From positions 110,703 through 174,702 of the forward strand of contig CANMQP010000019.1 in the NCBI GenBank assembly GCA_947500035.1: a stretch of 64,000 nt of DNA. The letters are read 5' to 3'. A program made the translations under genes and the position numbers. Shown here in pieces: positions 18,501 to 27,065 of this stretch. The DNA comes from an uncultured Kiloniellaceae bacterium (lineage in GTDB: Bacteria > Pseudomonadota > Alphaproteobacteria > Kiloniellales > Kiloniellaceae). Position 1 is the stretch's first letter. The number at the start of each line of letters is the position of its first letter. The notes beneath the pieces are model-generated. The model saw only the letters and a list, made by a program, of their open reading frames with translations, searched no databases and had not been told where the DNA came from.

Positions 18501-21500
18501 GTTGCTGGAACCTTCCAGACGGTCGTTGCCGAGACCGCCATACAGCGTGTCAGCCGTATCGAAGCCCCGCAGCGTATCGTCTCCATCGGTTCCCGTCACC
18601 AGCTTCGCCCGCACGTCGTCCAGGCTCCAGATCTCGCCGCTGGCAAAGTGAAATTCCTCAATCTCGTAGTATGGCGTGAAAAAGATGTTTTCGATTGTGA
18701 GGGAGTCGCTGAGGCCCTCGAAGGTGATTGTCAGATCCCGCCAGAGATCTCCACTTCGCGCCAGATGAACACTGTCCGACGTAATACCCGCACCAAAGGA
18801 GACGATATCGGGATCCGGATAGAAGATCGACGTCATGTAATCCTCGACGACGTCGTGGCCGTAGCCTGAGTCGAAGATATAGGTATCCGCTTCGTTGCCG
18901 CCTTCGAGCCGGTCGTTTCCGAGACCCCCGTCGAGCGTATCGGCGCTGAAGAAGCCCGCGAGGAAGTCATCGCCGTCCGTCCCCTGCAGCAGCATCTCCT
19001 GAACCTGCGCCACGTTCCAGATCGTACCATCGGCAAAAGCGAAGGTTTCGATTTCCTGCATCCGGTTGCCCAGATTGTCGGCAGAAAATTGGTTGATTAC
19101 GGTGAGCCGGTCAGCGGTTCCGGCAATCTCAAAGGTTAAGTCATTGCCCTGGTGCGACAATATCAAGTCGCCGACCGCGATGTCTTCGCGGAAAAGAATC
19201 TGATCGCCCAGATCCGCGAAGATCGAGGTCGCCAGTTCCTCCACCACGTCCTGGTCGTACCCCCGGCCGAAAATATAAGTGTCGCTGCCGTTACCGCCCA
19301 CGAGGGAATCATTGCCCGCGCCGCCGTCGAGAATATCGGTGCTGAAGAACCCGATCAGAATATCGTCGCCATCCGTCGAACCGGCGTTGAGAAGCTCGTA
19401 CTGTACATCGCGTGCATTCCAAATCGTGCCATCGTCGAAATGGAATTCTTCGATCTGAAACAGGCGCATGCCGAGATTGTTGGCGGAAAACTGTTTTTCG
19501 ATGGTCAGGCGGTCTATGGTCCCGTTGATATCGATATGCAACGTATCGCCGTCTCGGGACAGGGTGAGATCAGAGGTCGTGATACCCGCGCCGAACGCGA
19601 CCTTGTCCACTGCACCGAAGAGGATATTTTCCTCGTTATCGAAAATCGTGTCGTGACCATAGCCTGTGGCGAAGATGTAGGTATCGCTGTCAGCGGCCCC
19701 GGCCAGGTAGTCGTCACCCGCGCCGCCATCCAGGACATCCTGCTGGGCAAAGCCGTAAATGCTGTCGTTACCGTCGGTCTTGCCCTGCTCCAGTATGACC
19801 TCCTCAACCTGCCGGGCATTGAGGAAATAGCCATCTGAAAACTCGAAATACTCGATCTGGTCGAAATAGATCACCCCGAACACGCCCGTGTGCGCGTAGG
19901 AGAACTGGTTGCGCAGCGTCACGGTATCCGTGGTTCCGGCAAGTTCGATCACAAGATCATCGGAGCCGGCGTTTCGGGTAAAGATGATGTCGCTTTGCAG
20001 GAGACCGCCTTCAAAAATCAAGCGGTCCTCGTTACCCGATAGAATATTGTCCTGGTCGTCTTCGATAATGTCCTGACCGTAACCTTCAGCGAAGATGTAG
20101 GTATCGGTCTCATTTCCGCCGCTCAGGAAGTCGTTGCCGGCCCCACCATCCAGCCGATCCTCGTAGTCGAAGCCGTAAATCGTATCGTCACCATCGGTTT
20201 TCCCGTCGGCGACCATCTTCTCCATGATGTCGGACCATAGGTACGACGACCCATCGCTGAAGGTGAGGAGTTCGATCCGGTCCAACCATTCCTTGCCAAA
20301 GGAACCGGTATAGGTCGCATCGAACTGGTTGATGAGAGTGAGGCTGTCTCCGGCCGTATCAAACGTAATTGTAAGATCGTACGACGGGCCGTCCCGATTA
20401 AAAACGAGAGAGTCCTTCTCAATACCCTCGCCGAATTTCACCATGTCGTAATGTTCGAGCAGGATCCATTCGTTGTTGTCCTCGATCTGGTCGTTGCCGT
20501 AGCCGCTGTTATAGATATAGATGTCACTGTCGCTGCCGCCGCTCAGCACATCGTCACCGGCGCCACCGTCCAGAACATCGATTGCGCCCGTGCCGATTAG
20601 CACGTCATCACTGGGTAGCGGATTTGAGACCGCCATGGCCATCTCGACCATGTTCCAGACCACGCCGTCGGCAAAAATGATCTCCACCACGCCGGTGTCA
20701 TTCGAAGCGTCAGCGACGGGAGGGGCAGGTTTGCGCCCTTCAAACTGCTCGACAATCCGAAGCTCGTCGCCAGTCGCGTCCACCCGAATGATCAGATCAA
20801 TGCCCTCGCGCCGGGCTGAAACATCCGTCGACTTGATGTCGGCAAAGCGCACGGAGTCCGCGCCCCGGTCAGTGAAAGGTTCCTCGATGTCCTCGATGAC
20901 ATCGCTGCCGAAGTTCTTGCCGACGACATAGACGTCCCGGCCCTGTCCACCCTTGAAGACTTGATCGCCGGTGGAGAGGTAGAAAATGTTGTCTTCGGCA
21001 TCGCCATTGACGACCGCGCCGTCGGTGCTGTCGGCAATAATCTGCTCGGTCGGCACGCCCAGGATATCGGCAGCCGCCATCAGGCCGACAGCGAGTCCCT
21101 GACTTTCATAGGCGGCCACCACGTTGGCAAAGAGGAAGCTGGCGCTCATCTCGCCCGCGCCGTGGCGTCCGAAGTCCACGTAGACTACGTCCAGGATCGG
21201 CTTCCAGTCTTCCAGGTAATTCAGGGCGCCTGTGGCATCGCCCGGCGCTGCTGCGAAAATCGCTTCGAAAGTCGGGATCAGTTCCCGCTCGCCCGTCGCA
21301 CGGAAGATATCCGCCTCCGCATCGTATTCAATCTCCTGGAAGAAGTTCGACAGGCCGCCCTGCATGGCAAGACGGACGGCCACGGCTTCTTCCCAGTAAT
21401 CGAAGCGCGCAATCAGCTCGGTCAGGAACTCGCGCTGCTGATCTAGATTGTGATTGTAAATAATCACACCGCTCTCGTCGGTGCCGCTGATCAGGGTGGT

Positions 21501-24500
21501 GAGATCCCCAAGATTCACGCCGCCGGTTTTGGCGGCGTAACGGGCCCGATCCGCATCGATCACTTCGGCATGGGCGCTGGTCGCGCCGAGCTGAGCCGAA
21601 TAGAGATCGATGAAGCTCTGCAGATCGGTATGGGTAGGGCCGGCCGGCGCGGTCAAGCCCGCGCCCGCGGCTGCACTGACTTCCCGCGCCGAAGCCCAAT
21701 AGCCACCGCCCGCGCCGTCAGCGACGAAGACAGCATAGTCATAGATGCTGGTGCCGGCTGCGTCATAGAAGACGGCCATATCGTTGACCTGGGCGCTCTG
21801 CGCAGGTTCCGCGAAGACCTCTAGCCACCAGCTTTCGCCCTCGGCTGCCGACTGCGCCAGTACGTCTTCCAGGGTCGGACGCGCGATCGCCACACCACTG
21901 GCATCCAGGATCGCGGCGCCGCTGGCGAGCTGCCAGTACCCGCCCTGGGCATCCTCGACATAGACGCCGTGATCAAGAATGCTGACCACGCCCTCGGAGT
22001 CCACCGTGACGCGATAAGGGGCCTCGAGCCGGTCGGTCGTTTCGGCATCGCGCTCGGGCGACCAGATCTGCTGAAGCTGCCAGCTCTGTCCCGCCCCCGC
22101 GGTCTGGTCCAGAATATCTTCCAGGGTCGGGCGCGCGATGGCCACGCCGCTGCCATCCAGCACAGGTGCGCCGCTGTCCAATCGCCAGTAGCCGCCGGAG
22201 CCGTCTTCTTCATAGACAGCGTGGTCCAGACGCTGGGTTCCGTTGGCATCGGTCTGGATCAGAACCGGCGCCAGTTCACGCGAGCCGGGATTGGTATCAT
22301 TCCAGGCCAGCAGGATCGGTTGCACCGCAGACACCAGATCGTCCAGATTGGTCGCCGTCAGGTTCGCCGTCACATTTTCGGTCAGCTCGGCAAGTTCGAA
22401 ATCGTTCGCAGCCGCCAGCTTCAGGTCGGTCATCAGACCGTAGCCCTTGACGTCCGGCAGGTCCTTGGCCCAGTCCGCGATCCCATGATCGCCGAGATAG
22501 CGGGTTTCGAACTGGCTGGAATTGAGGATGACCTCGAACATGTCACCCTGGGTGCCGTCGCCCCGGGTGAAACTGGCCTGCGCGCGCAGGCTGTGGTCCG
22601 TCGAGGTCTGGACGTCCATGGCGGTGGCGTTCAGATCGAAGGATACGATATCCAGCTCCGCCAGGGAGAAGAGCTCGCCCGCGTCGCTCACGCCGTCCTG
22701 GTTCAAATCGCGCCAGACCTGCAACTCGGCGAAGCGCGCATCGTTCGCGTCGATCACACCGTCCTCGTTGCTGTCCAGATCCGCCAGCTCCGTAAAGCCC
22801 GCAACCCCGGGCGCACCGAAGAGCTCCGAAATATCATCGATGTTGCCGTTGCCGTTACGATCCAGCACCAGCATCCCGTCGTCCGAGCGCAGCCAGCCGG
22901 TGTTCTCGGCAAAGCCGTCGCCATCCAGATCGAAGTAGGTCTCGCTCTGCCCCAGTGTCGTGAACTCAAGCCCGTCGCCGTCCAAATCCAGCATCAGCGG
23001 GTCGTCCGCGTCGACGATGCCCATGGTCTTGAACATCGCCGTCAGGATCTCACTAAGCGGCGTCGCTTCTATTGAGGGCCGATCGAAGATCAGGCGGTAG
23101 AAATCGAACTCCAGCGCTGCCACATAGATTCCGAGCGTATTCGTCTCCGCACCGGGCCCGCCGGTATAGTTGGCGACGTACATCTCCTCCCCGAGGAAAT
23201 TCACCACCAGTTCACCGTCGGTGTTGATGCCGTATTTGATGAAGGGGAAGAGACTCTGCGCCGCCCACTCGCTCTCCTCGCCGCCATAGGCGAGGCCGCC
23301 GGTCAGGGAGATAATGCCGAAGAGACTGAGCCGATCATGACCTTCACCGTCGCCGACAAGAGTGTTGGGCGACCAGATGAAATGGTCTTCACCTTCGCCG
23401 CCATAGAGTTCGGCGCCAAAAGTCCAAGCGGACAGAGTGTCGTTGCCAGACCCGCCGTAGAGCACAGCGCCCTGACCACCGAGCGAGGTAAGAGTGTCAT
23501 CATCAGCACCACCATCTATCTCTAGACGCTCATAGGTGCCGTCGCCATTGTTGATGTACTGTGGCGCAACTGCGACAATTGTGTCGTTGCCAACACCACC
23601 GTCGATCTCACCGTAGCCGGCAACCCTAATCTGGTCGTCCCCGTCGCCTGCATCGATAAGTTTTCCGGAAATCCTTAAATCAACAAGATTATCGTCGTAA
23701 CCTGAACCAATAATATCGCTTGAAAAGTCCGTAAGCAGAATGATCCCACTGTCGCCGCCTTCCGCCCTGATATACCCCAGACCGTTTTCGGCTATGCTTA
23801 CGTTCATTTCCCTCGACGCCGCCGTTACATCGACAACGTCTCTTAAACTGGGATCGTGTCCGCTGCCACCATCGATATCGATCAAAGTGCCAGTTGGGAT
23901 TTCACCAATGATCTTGAGGATGTCTACCTCAGCGGTTCCAATGATGCGCTCGATCGAGTCGAGCGTCGTGGCTTGATCGCTCCCGTCGCTAACAACAACT
24001 GAACCGCTATCGAATGCAATTTCTAATGGTGATGCGTTATGAGAAAAGTCCGCGACATCATAATCACCACCTCTGCCTGAAAGCCGATTTGTTGCTGAGA
24101 CGTTGACTATGAAGGTATCGTTGAAGTCTGAGCCCTCGTAGACCTCAAAGTTAGCGATGTCATAGGTAGTATTGCCAACACTGAATTGTCCGGAAATCGC
24201 GTCAACAATGACACCTTCTGAAAGACCGGAGGCCGAAAGTTCATCTTCATTACCGCCCTGTCCGTCCAGACTTCTCAGGTGCCCCACAGCATCGTTAAGC
24301 TGAAAATCATCGTTCCTGGCAGACCCAACAATCCGCTCAATACCATAAAGCTCATCCCTAGCAGTGGGGTCTGGAGACATGAAGAGACTGGAAACGAAAC
24401 CCGTATATTCGGCATTCGCATCTGAATTGTCTTCAATTGTGACATTTATCCCAAATCCAATATTGGCGGTAAACAGCAGGGAGTAATCGATTGTATCGTC

Positions 24501-25400
24501 GCCGCTGCCACCATCTAAAAGATCCTGCCCCTGGGTGGCTATCAGCCGGTCGTCTCCCGCTCCTCCATTGATTACATCTGTTCCAGCAGACCCGAGTATA
24601 TCGTTATCGCTATAGATGGTTCCTAGCACTATATTGTTGAATACTGCTGCATTCAAAATATCAAAAAGCGGCGATACTCCACCATACGCATTGAAGAGTG
24701 CTTCACTAGTTTCGACAAGCCAAGCGTCAGCAAGATCAACCAATCCAACATCAGAGCCTGACGTCGCAGACCAGAAATCAATCAATGCGTCTACTGGGTT
24801 CGAAACACTCAAACCCGCGTATCGTGCGCTGGATATCGCTGCAAGAATGTCATAGGTTCCACGCTCCTCAGCTAAAACATTCTCCTGCCAAGAGGCAGAA
24901 TGCGCCAATGGAACAAAAAGTGGATTTCCAGCCCACCCTCCTTCGTCACCCTCAAACAGGAATGCGGCGGCATTGGACGCATCATCCTCAGCAATTTGAT
25001 CTATAGTCGGTAGGGCACCTGAAAATACTATTCTGGCGATTACCGCTTCTGCGATCCTGTCGGATGCGAGCTGAATCTGTGCAGTTGTCTCATCAGACGT
25101 CGCTGATACACCGAGGCGAACGGCCATTTGATTAGCTGTATATGCACCGACTACGTCGGCTTGTGCACTTCCACCTTGCCCATCATTGACAAATGCTCCC
25201 GCAGTGATGAATTGCCAAACGGCTCCATTTACTCCTGCTGCTGGCACTTTAAGATTTGGGGTAGCCGGATCGGGACTGGGAACCGAGATAAAATTCAAGA
25301 CTGTTTCATAGACGAACGACCATGGAATATTCTCATCGCGCGCCGCGTTGTATTCGTTTTTAATCGTAGCAAGTTGTTCGTCTGAAAACTGGAAGTCCAT
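15510..25400 (-). CDS. Giant RTX (hemolysin-type calcium-binding) protein, about 3,296 aa
   Basis: The start is the ATG at 25398-25400, with GAGGAAAT seven bases upstream. There is no Sec signal, as expected for type I secretion. Residues 1-260 are non-repetitive. RTX nonapeptides (GGxGxDxLx) begin near 262. Residues 800-870 carry the EF-hand-like DLDGDGLEF, DLDGDGFAENTGW and DRNGNGNIDD typical of this family. A threefold repeat around HAVYEEDGSGGYW lies at about 1050-1235. From about 1480 to 3165 come roughly 13 tandem modules of 100-135 aa. Each has GGxGND, then DTYIF..GYGxD, then FGAGI, a beta region and an EEFHFADGTIW end. The last 100 acidic residues would hold the secretion signal. An HlyC-type acyltransferase gene precedes it. 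A secreted cytolysin or surface adhesin are the two main options. Confidence 0.9.
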   Translation of the reverse strand: MDFQFSDEQLATIKNEYNAARDENIPWSFVYETVLNFISVPSPDPATPNLKVPAAGVNGAVWQFITAGAFVNDGQGGSAQADVVGAYTANQMAVRLGVSATSDETTAQIQLASDRIAEAVIARIVFSGALPTIDQIAEDDASNAAAFLFEGDEGGWAGNPLFVPLAHSASWQENVLAEERGTYDILAAISSARYAGLSVSNPVDALIDFWSATSGSDVGLVDLADAWLVETSEALFNAYGGVSPLFDILNAAVFNNIVLGTIYSDNDILGSAGTDVINGGAGDDRLIATQGQDLLDGGSGDDTIDYSLLFTANIGFGINVTIEDNSDANAEYTGFVSSLFMSPDPTARDELYGIERIVGSARNDDFQLNDAVGHLRSLDGQGGNEDELSASGLSEGVIVDAISGQFSVGNTTYDIANFEVYEGSDFNDTFIVNVSATNRLSGRGGDYDVADFSHNASPLEIAFDSGSVVVSDGSDQATTLDSIERIIGTAEVDILKIIGEIPTGTLIDIDGGSGHDPSLRDVVDVTAASREMNVSIAENGLGYIRAEGGDSGIILLTDFSSDIIGSGYDDNLVDLRISGKLIDAGDGDDQIRVAGYGEIDGGVGNDTIVAVAPQYINNGDGTYERLEIDGGADDDTLTSLGGQGAVLYGGSGNDTLSAWTFGAELYGGEGEDHFIWSPNTLVGDGEGHDRLSLFGIISLTGGLAYGGEESEWAAQSLFPFIKYGINTDGELVVNFLGEEMYVANYTGGPGAETNTLGIYVAALEFDFYRLIFDRPSIEATPLSEILTAMFKTMGIVDADDPLMLDLDGDGLEFTTLGQSETYFDLDGDGFAENTGWLRSDDGMLVLDRNGNGNIDDISELFGAPGVAGFTELADLDSNEDGVIDANDARFAELQVWRDLNQDGVSDAGELFSLAELDIVSFDLNATAMDVQTSTDHSLRAQASFTRGDGTQGDMFEVILNSSQFETRYLGDHGIADWAKDLPDVKGYGLMTDLKLAAANDFELAELTENVTANLTATNLDDLVSAVQPILLAWNDTNPGSRELAPVLIQTDANGTQRLDHAVYEEDGSGGYWRLDSGAPVLDGSGVAIARPTLEDILDQTAGAGQSWQLQQIWSPERDAETTDRLEAPYRVTVDSEGVVSILDHGVYVEDAQGGYWQLASGAAILDASGVAIARPTLEDVLAQSAAEGESWWLEVFAEPAQSAQVNDMAVFYDAAGTSIYDYAVFVADGAGGGYWASAREVSAAAGAGLTAPAGPTHTDLQSFIDLYSAQLGATSAHAEVIDADRARYAAKTGGVNLGDLTTLISGTDESGVIIYNHNLDQQREFLTELIARFDYWEEAVAVRLAMQGGLSNFFQEIEYDAEADIFRATGERELIPTFEAIFAAAPGDATGALNYLEDWKPILDVVYVDFGRHGAGEMSASFLFANVVAAYESQGLAVGLMAAADILGVPTEQIIADSTDGAVVNGDAEDNIFYLSTGDQVFKGGQGRDVYVVGKNFGSDVIEDIEEPFTDRGADSVRFADIKSTDVSARREGIDLIIRVDATGDELRIVEQFEGRKPAPPVADASNDTGVVEIIFADGVVWNMVEMAMAVSNPLPSDDVLIGTGAIDVLDGGAGDDVLSGGSDSDIYIYNSGYGNDQIEDNNEWILLEHYDMVKFGEGIEKDSLVFNRDGPSYDLTITFDTAGDSLTLINQFDATYTGSFGKEWLDRIELLTFSDGSSYLWSDIMEKMVADGKTDGDDTIYGFDYEDRLDGGAGNDFLSGGNETDTYIFAEGYGQDIIEDDQDNILSGNEDRLIFEGGLLQSDIIFTRNAGSDDLVIELAGTTDTVTLRNQFSYAHTGVFGVIYFDQIEYFEFSDGYFLNARQVEEVILEQGKTDGNDSIYGFAQQDVLDGGAGDDYLAGAADSDTYIFATGYGHDTIFDNEENILFGAVDKVAFGAGITTSDLTLSRDGDTLHIDINGTIDRLTIEKQFSANNLGMRLFQIEEFHFDDGTIWNARDVQYELLNAGSTDGDDILIGFFSTDILDGGAGNDSLVGGNGSDTYIFGRGYDQDVVEELATSIFADLGDQILFREDIAVGDLILSHQGNDLTFEIAGTADRLTVINQFSADNLGNRMQEIETFAFADGTIWNVAQVQEMLLQGTDGDDFLAGFFSADTLDGGLGNDRLEGGNEADTYIFDSGYGHDVVEDYMTSIFYPDPDIVSFGAGITSDSVHLARSGDLWRDLTITFEGLSDSLTIENIFFTPYYEIEEFHFASGEIWSLDDVRAKLVTGTDGDDTLRGFDTADTLYGGLGNDRLEGSSNSDTYIFNVGDGQDVIYDFQSAPFASGPDIISFGAGISASDLTLTRTGTGGWSDGRDMLITFDGLTDSILVEDMLFTTLREIEEFHFADGTIWTLADIWGSLLGATDGNDDIIGTGNADVLSGLAGDDTLTGKGGNDSLIGGEGNDTLYGGDGSDTYIFTRGDGVDLINESGFADTDRLVLHDYTPAEVVLGRAAPGSGDLVLTFAGTGDQITIRYALDNNVGGNIEEYVFDDGTVWTPDDLRAMILSDTQTDGDDVVHGFKTNDVLEGGLGNDELHGGSGSDDYIFTRGDGVDLIEDNGYLSTDRLVLQGYIPEEVIVGRTSANSGHVVLTFVGTSDQITINNTLNGGSADVIEQVVFDNGTIWTPDDLRVMVLDATQTDGDDLIYGFKASDQLEGGLGNDQLYGGEGSDDYIFTRGDGVDVMEDNGYLSTDRLVIHGYTPDEVTIGRVSPTSKHVVLTFDGTSDQITIRNTLDGSASDTIEQIVFDDATIWTPADLRAALLTGGDGDDALYGFKTADTLDGGLGNDRMEGGFGGDTYHFDSGEGNDVIRDAGYNNDFDKVIFGAGILASDILLSYDPANAENLIIEVISTGDTLTIEKMFSNSGYHVESFEFADGSSWTRGYVQAIVDGLDPNAPTHEGTAGNDVINGSSSDDIFAGYGGDDTLNSNGGNDTFLYASGDGSDKIDENSSSNLLNDTLKFTDLNVADLTFSRVGVDLMIAVNATGHVIEVDEQFYSTSYNYGIEVIEFADGSSWDRAEIQSNAWIRGTAGVDSLTGSSGDDVFVGGTGDDVIYSTGGSDTFIYASGDGSDKIDEENGSTSYTDVLKFTDLNAADISLSKVGNDLMVTVIGTGDVIEVDEHFYSASYNYGIEVIEFADSTSLDRAEINAQATAAPAAAAQAGTPDFSSALRTLNGAVTANDETQADSVSLADLLDDPGVEDAASIEAQILTLVDPLGDDASAAPSGSSGDAGLASLAIFDAALVMPELAVEDYGATQ

Positions 25401-25678
25401 AGTGATTTCCTCAGGTTTGAAACTAAGCCTTACATCAGATCTAGAGAATTCTGTTCGACCAGCTACTTGCCACTCCAGGCGAAGCTCATGACATATGCCC
25501 GCACCAAGCATGAAACTGCATGAATTCGGACAACGGTGTTTGACCGTCGCAAGGCCTATAGAGGCTCACATACAACTCCATGACGGGACAATTAGGCATA
25601 CGACAATTCATGCCGTGGCGAATGCTGGCTTTTCCAGATGCGTGGTTCCCCTTGCCAACTTGACATGCTCAATGGCGC

Positions 25679-26329
25679 TCAGTCGGAACTCGCCTCTTTC
25701 ATCTTTGCCGCAAACACCGACGCCAGCATGCGTTTCTTCTCGTCTTCGTCAGTGATAAAGGGCGAGACGAAATCGACGATCACGTGGTTCTTGCCGCTGC
25801 GCCATTCCTCCGGCTTCAGGCGGCCCGCGCCGGACGCGCCGCCCGGCTGCTTCATGGCGTCCTGCAGGCGCTCCTTGATTTCGTCGGAGAGGAAGGCCCA
25901 GGTGACGAAGGCGAGCGGGCGGTTGTCCTTGGTGATCAGGCGGAACTGGCCGGATGCGATAGCGGGCAGCAGGCGCCACTCCAGATCGGCGATGAAAAGA
26001 TGCCGGTGCGGCGGCGAGGCCAGCAGCAGGGTGATGGCGGCGGCGAGCGGGTTGACTGGCTGAGGACTGGCTGTCCCAGGTTGCGCCTCGCCGGGTGTCG
26101 CATCGGATTGCGGGTCTTTGGATGCGGCTTTGAGCGGTTCGGCATTGCCCGCTTGCGCTTCATCGCCACCAGAATGACCGGCCCCCGCATTGCCGGCCAA
26201 ACTGTAGACCTCGGCAGCGTTCGCTTCATTGGCGAGGACTGCAGGATCGACGAGGTCACCCAGACCTTCGGAGTCGTCTCCCGCCTGTCGTTCCAGAATG
26301 CTTTCGAGTCCGCCGTTACCTTCGTTCAT
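25679..26329 (-). CDS. HlyC/RtxC-type toxin-activating lysine acyltransferase
   Basis: The protein is 216 aa, against about 170 for HlyC. The extra length is an acidic, Ala/Gly-rich N-terminal tail of about 90 residues. The catalytic core at about 95-210 keeps SPPHRHLFIADLEWRLLPAI, with the catalytic His, and HVIVDFVSPF, with the catalytic Asp. ITKDNRPLAFVTWAFLS lies between them. HlyC enzymes move a fatty acyl group from acyl-ACP to internal lysines of an RTX protoxin. It lies 278 bp upstream of the giant RTX gene on the same strand, like hlyC-hlyA, so that protein is its probable substrate. AGGAG precedes the start. Confidence 0.9.
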   Translation of the reverse strand: MNEGNGGLESILERQAGDDSEGLGDLVDPAVLANEANAAEVYSLAGNAGAGHSGGDEAQAGNAEPLKAASKDPQSDATPGEAQPGTASPQPVNPLAAAITLLLASPPHRHLFIADLEWRLLPAIASGQFRLITKDNRPLAFVTWAFLSDEIKERLQDAMKQPGGASGAGRLKPEEWRSGKNHVIVDFVSPFITDEDEKKRMLASVFAAKMKEASSD

Positions 26330-27065
26330 CCTGGTCTCCTGCTTTTAGTGGATTAAAGAACTGCGCTATCCGGTGATATGATTGGCCGCAGCGGGCAGCG
26401 GCGCGCAGGGTAGTGGCGAGGGGGGGAGTGACGAGGGGGGGGGGTAGTGGCGCGATTGGCCGCGCGGCGTGAAAAGCTATTTCACCTAAGTACATTTTTT
26501 GCCCCCGCAATCCATCCCGCGCCCCCGGCCCGGAACTCTACCCTCGTTTGAATTGGCGGAATTCCGCCCAAAAATGCCACAGAAAAAACGTTAACACTTC
26601 CGGTCGCAATTCCATAAACGACTTTTCTCCCGACCTCTCGAAAAGAGGTCACGAATTTGACAAAAATCGTTAATATTCAATGTCATTCGGTAAAGATTTC
26701 CAGAGCCGGAAATCGTGAACGTTGAAACGCTAACACCATGCGTTGCGTAAATCCATCAACTTTTTCGAAAAACTATGCCGTCTTTTAATTGAATATCTGA
26801 ATTCGTTGGAGCATCGCATGACAAGGCTTGTTTTCAATGCACAACGCGGCGCGGATTTCAACCGGGAGTGAAATCATTCATCTCTGAACAGGGAACTTGG
26901 CCGCACCGCCTTTGCGCCGCCTTTGGATCGTCTCCGGGCCGTTTACGGACGCAGCGCTTAAATGGAAGCGCTACTCCCAGGAGGATGCCGTGCGATAGCG
27001 AGACAGGCTTCGCCACGAAGGAAAGCCCAATCAAGCCTATCGTCATTTATGGGTTGGTTCTCGAC
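26330..27065. other. Gene-free region upstream of the acyltransferase gene
   Basis: No supported gene is seen in 736 bp. It holds G7 (26420-26426) and G10 (26435-26444) tracts between two copies of GTAGTGGCG. It also holds a hairpin GACCTCT/AGAGGTC (26632-26650), TTGACA followed by AT-rich sequence near 26657, and a hairpin AGCGCTT/AAGCGCT (26953-26972). A 16-codon frame starting near 26818 with GGAG upstream is too short to support. The promoter of the acyltransferase-RTX operon must lie here. Confidence 0.6.

Noticed and set aside
15640..23075. Several plus-strand frames of 120-370 codons within the giant RTX gene
   Set aside because: They arise because the repetitive Gly/Asp codons of the RTX gene give open frames on the opposite strand. 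They repeat with the modules and show no start signals.
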